From NCBI GenBank assembly GCA_032622095.1, contig CP136061.1, forward strand, positions 81,690,324 through 81,754,323: 64,000 nt of DNA, written 5' to 3'. Position 1 is the stretch's first letter. Each line of letters starts with the position of its first letter. The notes under the pieces are model-generated. The model made no database searches and was not told the origin of the DNA. It saw only the letters and a list, made by a program, of their open reading frames with translations. This stretch comes from Siphonodentalium dalli (taxonomy: Eukaryota; Mollusca; Scaphopoda; Gadilida; Siphonodentaliidae). The translations under genes were made by a program, and so were the position numbers. Below, piece by piece: positions 10,566 to 21,753 of the stretch.

Positions 10566-12067
10566 AATTATATATAATTGTGTTGGTAGGTTTCATTTGG
10601 ACCAAGAGAAACTTTCAGACTTTGAACACCACATTACAATACAATTTATATTAGGATTAGTTTGAGACTTCATGACTATGTCACTACGATTAACAAACAA
10701 AGTTTTTCAATATTTTCTGAACGGTAGCTTAAATATTGTAAATTGTAATATAGTGCTTTAAAAATAACACACTTTTGTCTTTTTTCCTTTAGAATCTATT
10801 TGACTTATCTCGGTTTCTCACACTCATTCCTCTGTTTGTCCTCATATTATATTGTTTTGTACATAACAAATTCTATCATATTATAGGCATAAAACTGTTA
10901 CTTGTAACCATAACTACAACATAATTCTAAGTGAATCTCGATGCTTGTGTATGTGGGCATCATAAGAAAAGATATTAAGTTTAATATAAGGTCAAATAAA
11001 TTAATAATTCCATGTTCTCAGGTGCCACAATCATCACTGAATGTTTTTTTAAAAGCCTCATCAAACATTTTTCTCAACATTTTCTGTTAGAAATCTTGGA
11101 CATGAATAACAAAAATAATGTTTTCTTTCTGGATTATGTTTTCCAGATTTTGAGAAAAAAAATAAAAATAAATACCCGGTAGCCTCCCTGCCTCTTCTCA
11201 AAATTGCAATCTAATTGCTGCTTCAGAACACAGATATTTTATTTTAATGGCCTAATATTGTTTTAATTTATTAATTTATAATTAGCTAATTGATCTCATT
11301 TAATCCTGGAAATTGTGTAAGTTCACAGTGTATATATTATATAACCTGTATATTCTTTAGTGATATGTAATATCTGGTACTCATTTACAAGGTATTTATA
11401 TCCGACGGCAGCTGATGTCAAAATAATTTCTAGGGTTCATATAATCGTATCTGAGGATTGAATTCCATGACTTTGCCAAGATTTAAAGAAATTTCCATGA
11501 CATCAAGGCCATCATAAAGAATATTTAATCCCACTTGAGTATCCCTAAATTAGTCTTATCTTCTCAAAGAATCCTGCGTTATTGTCGCCATGGATGCATT
11601 TCTCCCACACGCTTCAACTTTCCCATAATTACCGTGATAGTGAGGTAAAAATAAATGTTTTTTTCCAGAACTCTTCCCGGCCAAGAGGTGGTATTTTAAA
11701 ATTTCCAAAACTTTTTACGATTGCAGTCTACCATATGAACTCTAAATCCAATATCTCTAACTGAAAATATTAAAAAACAATGTCTTACAAGGCTTTTTAA
11801 AAGAATATTTCAGTTACGAGGGAGGTTCCCGAGAACATGGCATTTGTACTTATTTGGGCTAAAGTGCAATATAATAGATACAGAATCGTCTTGTCTCGAT
11901 TGGATTTAAGAATGATCTCATTCGTGGTGACAAAGTATTGTCACATGAATTGTGATTCCACTTGTTGAATTTTGTTTTATCACCACAACTGAATTAATTC
12001 TGGCATTGTGCCAATACACATGTCTATCTCATCTTTATACTATCTTTAATCTTTGTATCTTCTTTGT
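10566..12067. other. intergenic stretch without recognisable features
   Basis: AT-rich sequence with no repeat family that I can match elsewhere in the window and no credible exon. Confidence 0.5.
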
Positions 12068-12765
12068 TCAGACTAAGTCTTCTCGTTCCACAAAAGCTTG
12101 GTATATCGGCTGGGTTGATGCTGTTTTGGACCGAGTCCCGTCTCGTTATTCTTCTATAACAGACTGTCATTGAAAAGAAGTACTACATCCACACATGGAG
12201 CCCTGGCATTTGCGTGAACCCCTGAATGTGATTAATCATGTGACATGTCCATGATTAATCTGGCTTCAAAATGACATATCATTTACCGTGTTAGAAAAAG
12301 GGAAAGTAATGATACGATCATTTAATATAATGTTTACATACATTTCTGAATGTGCATAAATTGGAATTCTCTGGAAAACAAGGCTTTGTTTACTTATAAA
12401 GCTCGTTGCTTTGACATTCAACGGACCTCTGATATGCGCATGTTTTATATCATCATGCTTGGAGAAGGACTGTCCTCTATGATCATATAGGCAAAGCATC
12501 CATTTGACATAATCTGAATAGCAAGATAACTTCTACCCACGATTCTGGGCATAAATTCTGTTATAGAAGAGCAACGGGATGGGACTCAGTCCAAAACATC
12601 AACCCAAACAATATCCGAAGACACACAAGCGAGATAATTCCTACCCATGATTCTGGGCATAAAGCCTGTTATAGAAGAGTAATGGGATGGGACTCAATCC
12701 AAAACAGCATCAACACAACCGATATCCCAAGCTGTTGTGGAACGAGAAGACTTGGTCTATTCTTT
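12068..12765. repeat. inverted and tandem copies of a ~110-bp block
   Basis: The block AAGTCTTCTCGTTCCACAAA...GTTTTGGACCGAGTCCCGTC at 12068-12180 recurs in reverse at about 12640-12765. A second reversed partial copy (TTCTACCCACGATTCTGGGC to GATGGGACTCAGTCC) is at 12530-12610. This gives one inverted pair plus a tandem duplicate. Confidence 0.75.
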
Positions 12766-12862
12766 GTTAACTGTTTTATTCAACACATTGTTAACGAGCC
12801 TGAGAATTTTAACATTGTACATTTGTATATTAATCCTTAGTTATCTACATGTTGTGTTTTAT

Positions 12863-13400
12863 CAGGTCAGGCATATCCTGAATCCACTATTATAGTGGTG
12901 TATAACCATTACCACTTTTTGAATTTGATAAAAGAGTATTCCACTATTTTAGTGGTATATGACCATAACATATTCATTTTTCCTTTATTTGCGTCGGGAA
13001 TAGAAGACGGCACACACCAGAGCACAGCCAAATTTTACTCTGAACAGTCTCCGACAAAATTTGTTGTGTAAACCTTTGCGCCAGCTTTGTTATTCGATAA
13101 TATTAGTTATATATGCCTTTCTAAATGACAACAACAGGATGACTCAATTGCTCCTTCATAACAACATTTAAACTAATTGAATGGTAATTCAGTTGCTTAC
13201 CGTGTGCCTTCATGATTAATCGTTCTCCAGGACAAAATATATGTATGACCAGTGATGATAGCAAATTAGTGCGACACTGATTTGCAATAATTTGTGTGAA
13301 ATATGATTTTGGATTATCCCTCTTTTATCAAATTCCCAAAACGGAAATGGTCATACATGTATACCACTATAATAGTGGAATTCAGGATGTACCTGACCTG
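12863..13400. mobile_element. MITE with CAGGTCAGGCA termini, copy 1
   Basis: The termini are inverted: CAGGTCAGGCATATCCTGAA with a CCACTATTATAGTGG subterminal palindrome, and the reverse complement ending in ACCTGACCTG. Interior blocks GCCTTTCTAAATGACA and GCTCCTTCATAACAACATTT are shared with the copy at 19283-19794. No transposase frame. Class not assigned. Confidence 0.8.
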
Positions 13401-14144
13401 TTAATGAGCCTAATAATTTTAACATTAGTATATTAATCCTAAGTTATCTGCATGTTTTGTTTTATGTGTGTGGTGTATTTAACCTTTATACTATGCTCAT
13501 ATAGCATTTATTTTCTTCATATATCCTACTGCCAAAACTAAACACCATTTGAATACCTAATCAAGTCTAAATACAACGCTGTTTACTTCAACACCTAGAT
13601 GAAATCCACTTGAATATTCTTTAATTCAGGATTACGTAATTTTTTATTCAATTTCTGACTTATAAAATCGGTAACTTGAAACAAGCTTGAGATGGCAATT
13701 ATCTGTTTTGTCTGGAAATATACATTCCAGAGTCAGCGATTTCCAAGTGCTGGAATGATATATTGAAGTACCAGTATCATGGTTGTAATAATTATGGGAG
13801 TTTAGTGATTTTCAGCAGGGTTTATCACAGATTGTATGAAGAGTAAATCTCAGTTGGCCAGCTTTCACCAAAATCAAGGTCCACCTCGGTCAATGTTGTT
13901 TCATCCAAATTGTCATACTTAATATATGAGGATGTTTCCTGTACAAATCATGTTACATATATCTTGTATCATACATATAAGAAAGATTATATTTCATTTC
14001 TCATTTTATACAGTACTTTGCTATTGCTGTATAAATGGCAATTAGTGTTTAACCCTTTCAGTGCCAAGTCCGATTTTTGTATTGGATAAAGTTCATAATC
14101 GGAGATGCGCAGGTTCACATAGTGGTCAATATCTTTGGCAGGTT
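13401..14144. other. intergenic stretch without recognisable features
   Basis: Single-copy-like AT-rich DNA. A block AACCCTTTCAGTGCCAAGTC at 14050-14070 is a lone terminus of the TTAA MITE family seen at 57222. Confidence 0.5.
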
Positions 14145-14515
14145 TAAAGTGATGTAGTCACTGGTAGGTGATCAAATAGAAATGGAGAATATATTGCTCA
14201 AAGTAGTTGTTTTTACAAATATTAATCCAAATTGACAACACACACCATCATTCTTATATATAAATAAAATACAGTGACTCTTGATGACAAAATCGTTTTC
14301 GTTAGTTTATCACCAATAGTTGCGCCTGAATCGAGAAGTAAATATTTACAATTGAGCATAGTTCGGATGATGTTTTGTATGGAGTGGTGAGGTCGATTTG
14401 CTTGAAATTTTCGGCGATGTTAGTAGAATGCTACATTCCTCCAGTTGGCATAGCGCCTGAATACTAACTGATCAGTTACATGCACCCGAACAAGTCCATA
14501 ACAAACAATTTCCCA
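14145..14515 (+). repeat. ~370-bp dispersed repeat, copy 1 of 3
   Basis: Shared with 52206-52570 and 54705-55075. Diagnostic blocks are CAAATAGAAATGGAGAATA, AGTTTATCACCAATAGTTGC, TATGGAGTGGT and GCATAGCGCCTGAATACTAA. No coding frame is conserved among the three copies. Confidence 0.8.
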
Positions 14516-14661
14516 GAAAATGTAGGAATGCAAGCTCTGACAAAATTAAGCATGTTGCGAAAAATTTCTAAGTCGAAAGAGGGGGATAACTCCACTAAAA
14601 ACGTGAGACAGACATCTTAACCGCAGGTTCACATGGTATAAAATATCTGTGCCAAGTTTAA

Positions 14662-15009
14662 CCCTTTCATGATGGGAGCTTCCCGATTTTTTGCGAAAAC
14701 CCTGTGCCAATGCATTCTCTTATATATGCGAGTTGACCATAGGTCGCCTCGCATCTATAAGAGAATGCATTGGCCTAACAAATTTGATAAATTTTTTTAT
14801 AATTGTTAAAAAATGTAACAAAAATGATAAAAAATTGTTAAAGAATGTAAGAAAAAATGATAAAAATTGTTAAAGAATGTAAGAAAAATTGTAAGGCCAA
14901 TGCATTCTCTTATATATGAGAGGTGACCTATGGTCGACTTACACATATAAGAGAATGTATTGCCACAGGTATTTAATGTTGCACCAGCGCAGCTCCCATC
15001 ATGAAAGGG
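14662..15009. mobile_element. TTAA-type (piggyBac-like) MITE
   Basis: TTAA precedes CCCTTTCATGATGGGAGCT at the left; the right end is the exact inverted copy AGCTCCCATCATGAAAGGG followed by TGAA, a one-base-decayed TTAA. Inside are the two inverted GCCAATGCATTCTC hairpins, the same core as the foldback element at 8551-8920. Confidence 0.8.
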
Positions 15010-15577
15010 TGAAACAAAATTGACTGAAAAATGTAGGAATACAAGCACGGACAATGTTGACGTTGCATTAATCATAAGTGATGAGTATCAGTGGTTTTTT
15101 TTCATGAAATTACTTTATTCATGTTAGTTATGTACAGAAAACATTCTCTGAATTATGAAGACATTATTTATTATTTGACTAATTATGACATAATTTAATA
15201 GACTAGTTGTGTTCCGATTCTTATTTCTATCCTGTGAAGGATTGACTTGTTTTTGAATTGTTCATGATGTATGTTATGTATTTTTTAGTTGTTCATGATG
15301 TATGTTATGTATTTTCGCTTGGTGCTATTTATAACTCATTTTCCAATATTATGCTGTTTTATATATATTTACACCCTGACTTACACAGTCTACCCAGTAT
15401 GGGGATGAAGTCTCTGAAATTTATGTAATAACTCTTGTTTGGATTAAGTTTATGAGTTATAAGTTTCATAATAATTCTCTGTAAGTTATAGAATTTGTCT
15501 TCAAACTGTTCAGTTGTGACTGCATAAACATAGGAGTGCCTTCGGTGTTTGTGTTGCCTTCAACTGATCTTGTTTAA
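15010..15577. other. intergenic stretch without recognisable features
   Basis: It contains a short tandem of TTGTTCATGATGTATGTTAT (two copies near 15260-15315). Nothing else recognised. Confidence 0.5.
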
Positions 15578-15969
15578 CCCTTTACGGTCTGTAAAATCGG
15601 CCATAAAAAAATATATATTGGGTTGAATTTTTTTGGGGTATGCTTAAGCATGCTATAGCGAATTTAAAAACAAACTGGATAAAACCTTAGGGGCATGTTA
15701 TAACTCAAAACTATCACCAAGTATTCATAGTAATAATTTTGATGCCCATGTAAGATTCCCTGGCACTAAACCTACAAAATAAGTCTGTTAAAGAATATAA
15801 GAAAAAATTATTAGAATTTTAAAAAATAATAACAAATGATGAAAAATTGTTAGGCCAATGCATTCTCTTATATATGTGAGGCGACCTATGGTTGACTCGC
15901 ATATATAAGAGAATGCATTGGCACAGGGTATATGGGTTGATACAAAAATCGGACCTGGTACTGAAAGGG
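15578..15969. mobile_element. TTAA-flanked MITE (CCCTTT...AAAGGG), copy 1
   Basis: It is flanked by TTAA on both sides (15574-15577, 15970-15973). It matches 57222-57663 in inverse orientation over its whole length, including CTATAGCGAATTTAAAAAC, TTGATGCCCATGTAAGATTC and one GCCAATGCATTCTC hairpin. A TTAA duplication with CCC/GGG ends is the piggyBac signature. Confidence 0.85.
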
Positions 15970-16339
15970 TTAAAGATGGATTATCTCGTCATATATTAAA
16001 CAATCTTGAAATAATTTCGTGGGTATTTTAATAATAAATATGAACAGAAGACCCATGTCCAGAAATGCTTCTATCAATTGATTTTATTCCGAATATTTTA
16101 TTAGAAAATGAGATGATTAAGTGGGAAATGTCCTAGATTGATTGTTTGTATTGTTTTATTACATAATATAAGCATTAATGAGTCTAATTAACATTTATTT
16201 GTGACAAAATTACACAATAAAAATTCTGGTCTGTTAACAGTAACCACTATTGTTTGTTTCGATAGAAGCATTTCCGGACAGGGGTCTTCGATTCATATCT
16301 AATATTTTATACCCTGGTAACTATATAACACGTGTTTAC
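15970..16339. other. intergenic stretch without recognisable features
   Basis: AT-rich sequence; I see no gene or repeat. Confidence 0.5.
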
Positions 16340-16745
16340 AAGGACATAGACCATCTTTAAATGAGTTATCTGAGCTGTATATTGCTGGACTCCTCTGATC
16401 TTGCTTAAATGAGTGCTCTGAGCTGGATATTGTTGGACTCCTTTGATCCCATGCTGGGTAGACTGAATCTCTTGCTTTGTCATAATTACCATAATGATAT
16501 TGGATTATATGCAAATTTATCTCTCAATTAGCTGCTTTTCCCTCAAACACATGCAGAAACGACTAGGAAGTTTAACACATGCAGATACGACTAGGCAGTT
16601 TAACACATGCAGAAACGACTAGGCAGTTTCCAATTCTGTAGGTTCCCGAGATTGGTATTAAAGTCTTGCTACCTTCTCTGGGCTGTCTATCGACTTGTCA
16701 ATAGACTGCCCAGAGTTAGCTAGACTTGAGTACCGATCTCGGAAA
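16340..16745. repeat. short tandem repeats and an imperfect palindrome
   Basis: There is a ~46-bp unit (TGAGCTGTATATTGCTGGAC and on) twice at about 16361-16445. A 28-bp unit, AACACATGCAGAAACGACTA plus GGCAGTTT, occurs three times at 16547-16630. An imperfect hairpin around CTCTGGGCTGTC / GACTGCCCAGAG spans 16640-16745. Confidence 0.75.
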
Positions 16746-17532
16746 CCCACATGGGGATTGTCTTATTTCTTCACACATTTTTATGCGATTTGCACAGAAA
16801 CTTACAAATTTTATTATATTCAATCTCAGTTTTTGAAAAGCTTTGACATTGATGACACACTATCTTCAATCTTTTGATGTTTGACTAATCATATTTATTG
16901 ATGCTTCTTGCAAAATTTAACAAAATCCATAATTTATTTGTTTGCCAAAAAAAAAACACTTCCATGATTAAAAAGTTTGTGCCAGCTCCTAAAATAATGC
17001 AAGTTTTTTTTACATCTTTACCAATTAGTCGTTAGGCTAATCACCGTGCAGCCCTACTTACATAGCATACCACTTGGAAGATCGGTTTATGATTTATATA
17101 ATGTTCTGCATATAAGAATAATTTTGTTTATTATATTATAAAATGCATGACTTGCAGCAATAAAGTTCTACTACAGCAAAATTCTTGTTAATGTTAAATA
17201 TTTACATACTAAGTGTTGTCATCACTAAATCCAGCATTCTGATTGGTCAGCGCCCACGTGGCTAGTTGCAGTTATTTCTCGGTGAATGCGCAACAGCTAA
17301 TAACTGCAAGCTCATAACAACATCGATACGTCATTTGGGTTTGGAAAGACGAACGCGTAATGTTTTGGGCGCATTTCGATTCGCGCAGGATTGACTTAAT
17401 AAATCATCGGGTTTCAATTGTTCCTGTTAACTTTTGCCAAGGGTGCTATGGGATATTTTGGGCACGATACACTTGTCGATTTAAATACATTTACAAAAGT
17501 GGCTTTTTCGCTAAATGTATATAAATATAAGT
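16746..17532. other. intergenic stretch without recognisable features
   Basis: AT-rich sequence with no exon or repeat that I can support. Confidence 0.5.
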
Positions 17533-17688
17533 ATTAACTGTCATGTGGACTGTTTTTATGGAGATGTAACCGTGAGGTAAGTGGTCCTAACTTGTATGTA
17601 AAACCCTTCGGGTTTTACACAAGTTATGACCACTTACCTCACGGTTACATCTCCATAAAAACAGTCCACATGACAGTTAATCCTTATA
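17533..17688. repeat. ~156-bp near-perfect palindrome
   Basis: The left arm from TATTAACTGTCATGTGGACT to ACTTGTATGTAAAACCC pairs with the right arm GGGTTTTACACAAGTTATGA to AGTCCACATGACAGTTAAT, with the centre at CTTCGG. Same class of single-hairpin repeat as 1209-1358. Confidence 0.85.
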
Positions 17689-17884
17689 TATATGGTCCTC
17701 CTTCACTGTGGATACTGCTGTTAAAATAGTCACATCTGCTAATACCACCATAAACAGAAAGAATATTTTATAATAGACAGATTTTGTTATACCAATCATA
17801 AATATGGCGTACATTGCATATTGTCACATTTGCATTTTTAACTCAACATAAAGTTTGAGCTATTGCCATGGCTTTGTAGTCCCT

Positions 17885-18565
17885 GTGTGCGTGATCCGTC
17901 AACAATTTCCTTCAGCACGGGCTACAGGTCGTACCTTTGGTCGGATCATTATGAAATTTGTCATGGCTGTTGACATTGACATGTAGATGGGAACGAGTCA
18001 TTTTGGGGTCATTCGGAAAAAAAAAACATGGCTGCAGGTGGCCATCTTGGATTTCAAAATTCAATCCATTAGCACAGGCTACAGGTCGTAATGTTCGTCT
18101 GATCATCATGAAATTTGTCATGGATGTTAATATTGACATGTAGATGGGAACGAGTAATTTTGGAGTCGTTCGGCCAAAAAACATGTCCGCCAGCAGCCAT
18201 CTTGGATTGTACTCTTTGCATAATCTTCTCCTTTGGCACGGGCTACAGGTCGTAGCTTTGGTCGGATCATCATGAAATTTGTAATGGATGTTAACAATGA
18301 CATGTAGATGGGAACGAGTCATTTTGGGGTCATTCGGCCAATAAACATGGCCGCCAGCAGCCATCTTGGATTCTACTCTTTACATGACTAAAGCCTTTGA
18401 CACAGGCTGCAGGTCGTATCTTTTGTTGGATCATCATGAAATTTGTGATAGATGTTAACAATGACATGTAAACCAGTATTTTTGGGGTCATTCGGCAAAA
18501 AAACTATGGCTACCAGTGGCCATCTTGGATTTGATTTACTCTTTGCATAACTAGGCCTTTCCACA
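17885..18565. repeat. tandem repeat, four diverged units of about 160-180 bp
   Basis: Each unit carries GGCTACAGGTCGTA, GGATCATCATGAAATTTGT, GACATGTAGATGGGAACGAG, TTTTGGGGTCATTCGG and AGCAGCCATCTTGGATT. The 150- and 74-codon minus-strand frames here simply translate the repeat. Confidence 0.85.
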
Positions 18566-18639
18566 TTCCTAATCACTCCATTGACTAACACATGAAAATA
18601 TTCCCTTTCCAAGTTGAGCTACAGTGTCATTGACACTTT

Positions 18640-19105
18640 CATTTGTTATGTAAACAAACATCAAAAACATTACAGAACCATTTGTTTATAGACAAACACT
18701 CAGAACTACCGGGATTTACCAATGAAAATGTTCCGTTGCGCAAATATCAAATTATTGGCACCATGAACAATCGCATTCAAATCTCACCAAATTTTATTTT
18801 AATCGACCCATTGTACCCGATGTCAGTCAAAATCCAGCTAATCCACGTTACTTCATGATTGGGAAATTATCAAACGAGTACATAATATAATTGTTCTCGC
18901 AAAAAGAAGAATATTTTTCAATCCAGTTAGTATCTGCTCCTAACCTATATATGGTATTACATACCAAATAAGGAATTTAATATCATATTATTGTTAGTTG
19001 TAGAAGCACCATATTAGAGGTCTAACAACCAACGCATAATGCACGCGAATCTAAATAAGGAAATGGCGCAATATCATCAATCTGCTTATAAACAATTCAC
19101 TGTGC
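18640..19105 (+). repeat. ~450-bp dispersed repeat, copy 1 (inverse copy at 37640-38080)
   Basis: Shared blocks include CAAACATCAAAAACATTACA, GACAAACACTCAGAACTACC, ATAATATAATTGTTCTCGCA and GCGAATCTAAATAAGGAAAT. Both copies show a similar peptide in one frame ([11 protein letters not shown] and FILIDP), but each has frame breaks, so it is at most a relic of a coding element. Confidence 0.75.
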
Positions 19106-19282
19106 TTTTTGCGAGAAACTAAACCACACTCGACCTGCATTCCCTTCTGTTCAGTTTCTATAATCCCCTAATTTGCAGTTTACAAGACACAAAAGATATT
19201 TCTTTGTAAGTCTCGTCATTTCCAATGGTTGCCTATAATTGAAATGAAGCATGTACTGCTATACTAATGTGTTTTAAATAAC

Positions 19283-19794
19283 CAAGTCAGGCACAACCTG
19301 AATTCAACTATTATAGTTGAATTTGACAATTTTGAATCCACCATTTCCCTGTTTTTGTGGAAACAATAGGTTCGCGCATCCCAGCGTGCAGCCAAATTTC
19401 ACTCGAAGCAACATTACAGCAAATGTTCAGTCTCCTGATTAAATTCATTTTGTAACCTTTTGGTCGGTACTTATTTTAGTTAATAACGACAAAACGATGC
19501 CTTTCTAAATGACATTAAAGATGAGCACTCAATAGCTTCTTCATAACAACATTTGGTCAAATTTAATTTAAGTTGAGTTCCTTATCATGTGCTGTCATAA
19601 TTAATCATTTCATCACATAAACAAATATGTTGCCGATGTTATCATTTAGTATGGCGCTGTTTTTGATATTTTTGTGTGAAATATGATGTTGGGTTATGCC
19701 TCTTGTATCGAATTCACAAAACGACGATATCCATATTTAACTATTATAGTCGAATGTAACTATCATAGTTGAATTCAGGATGTGCCTGATCTGG
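19283..19794. mobile_element. MITE with CAGGTCAGGCA-type termini, copy 2
   Basis: The left terminus CAAGTCAGGCACAACCTGAA is followed by an ACTATTATAGTTGAAT palindrome; the right terminus is GAATTCAGGATGTGCCTGAT. Interior blocks match copy 1 at 12863-13400. Confidence 0.8.
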
Positions 19795-20869
19795 TAACCA
19801 GCGATCAACAACAGTGGTCAATCTATAAACACTAGGGCCCTGCGAATCGGGATGGGGGTTTCATTTTGAATCTCAAATCTTGAATCAAATCGGGTTAAGA
19901 GATTCAAAATCGCATCAAATCTTGAATAGAATCGTTATGCATCCAATTTTCCTCATAAATACTGATGGGTGCCAATTGTTGAACGTGATGAGTGGTGGAT
20001 GGGGAGTAACTCTTTATAATGTGCTTTCAAACTTTCGTAGTCTGCAATCTTCAACGATCTCCATGTTGTACTGAAATCCACCATTTAAATTGTATATTCT
20101 GAACTCCTTGAGTTTGGTTGTAATTTCATTGTGATATTCAACTCCTGGACTCCCGTCATGTTGGGTTTGCATCATTTTTACTGAGATTATAATGAATTAA
20201 ATAATATGGTGGTCCATTAAAATAGATCATTTGCGACAGTGTTGTCTGTATGTGGATGTGTTCACTAGTATCGCAAACTTTCTTAGGACAAGAATAATGT
20301 GTAAGTACTCTGTAGTCTAGGCTACGTTACTCATATTTAAATTCAAGCAGTACTATTTTTCAACTGAGCGAAAGATAGTACGACTCATAAGTATATATCA
20401 CAATAGGGAAAATAAGTGGGGGTATTTTAGATAGATATAATACACACTTATAACATATTTACATATGGGCAACCAATCAATCTCAACGCCATTAATCATA
20501 CGTACATGCAAAGCAAACAATCATGGTTAGATCTTTGATGTTGAAATGCTTCTAAGAAATGCATATATTCCAGAATGAATGTGCACGAAATCACGTCCCC
20601 GTATTCACAACCCTGCTTGGTTAGATAACATGGTCAAATAGTATGTGTTAGTTATATATTTACAATACACGCAACCATTCAAGAGTTGACGTGTTTTCAA
20701 CAACCTATATAGACACGTGGTTGTGGTTTAACTTATTTCGAGTTCATTTCCATGAATAATATATATATTTATTAAATATAAGAATGCTTATTCGGACCAT
20801 ATTCATACGCACATACCCGTTTTCACAACAAACTATTACGCAGTTAAATGGTCTATTCGATGAGCATTT

Positions 20870-21260
20870 TCTTCGAGACGGTCTTTGATATACACGTTTA
20901 TTTACCATTTCCTACGAAATTCCCTGATACAATTGGCGATAAATACATCTGTATCATTACTGCAGTTGCGATACAAGGTGCTCGTGACGTCGTTGACTGG
21001 TTCAAAATCATGAATGAACTGACGTCACATCAATCGCGTGAAAAATCAAAACGACATTCCAACGTATATTCTTGCGTACTATAAACAAATAGTTCCAAGG
21101 TTTTAACATTATTTGATTGCCTACCATCATGGGTATTATGGTATAACATATCACAAAGTAACTAATATGTATTTGTTCAGTATTTATTATAAGTGTAAGA
21201 GATTGTGTCCATTGAATACAATTTCCGTTAACTTGCAGGTTGTGAGAATTTAGCAAAGCG
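20870..21260. repeat. ~350-bp dispersed repeat, copy 1 (second copy 61985-62290)
   Basis: Shared blocks are CCATTTCCTACGAAATTCCC, TGTATCATTACTGCAGTTG, ACTATAAACAAATAGTTCCA and TTGATTGCCTACCATCATGG. Open frames occur on both strands in both copies, but I could not tie any to a known protein. Confidence 0.75.
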
Positions 21261-21414
21261 AGCTAATCGCGTCACACAGATACCTTTGCAGGTTGGGAGA
21301 ATTTACTCAAGAAAGCTAATCGTCGGACACAAATTCAACAGTTTTGGCATTTAAGAAACCCCTAAAATGTAATTTGTGCGGTGGATTCTGTCACACCAAT
21401 GGTAGATAAATGTG

Positions 21415-21575
21415 TTATATACACACTGTGTTTGTAACGATTCATGTATCGCGACTCGGCTAGTTTTCGTGGCCATATAGTGACTCGGCGACCAAGGTCG
21501 CCTCGTCGCTATATGGTCACGAAAACTAGCCTCGTCGCGATACATGAATCGATACAAATACATTGTGTATATAAC
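21415..21575. repeat. ~160-bp palindrome
   Basis: The left arm from TGTTATATACACACTGTGTT to GGCTAGTTTTCGTGGCCATA pairs with the right arm CTATATGGTCACGAAAACTA to TTGTGTATATAACACATA. A half-copy remains at about 62325-62385. The 161-codon minus-strand frame crossing it is a repeat translation. Confidence 0.85.
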
Positions 21576-21753
21576 ACATATATATCTTGAGGGATAAATA
21601 ATAACTGAACAAAGACTTTTACAAAATCTATTTTTGTAAGTTTTGAATTCGCGCAGCTGGGTGCGCGAATTCAAAACTGAGCGAAAATAATACTGCGCAA
21701 ATTTAAATATGTGACCCGCCATATCAAATCCAGTCGTAAGTCGGGATTTTTTT

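Noticed and set aside
17912..18364. 150-codon open frame on the minus strand
   Set aside because: It is a translation of the ~170-bp tandem repeat; internal peptide repeats follow the DNA repeat and no known domain appears.
18643..18858. 71-codon frame ([11 protein letters not shown]...) as a conserved gene
   Set aside because: The inverse copy at 37844-38107 breaks the frame, so it is better explained as a dispersed repeat.
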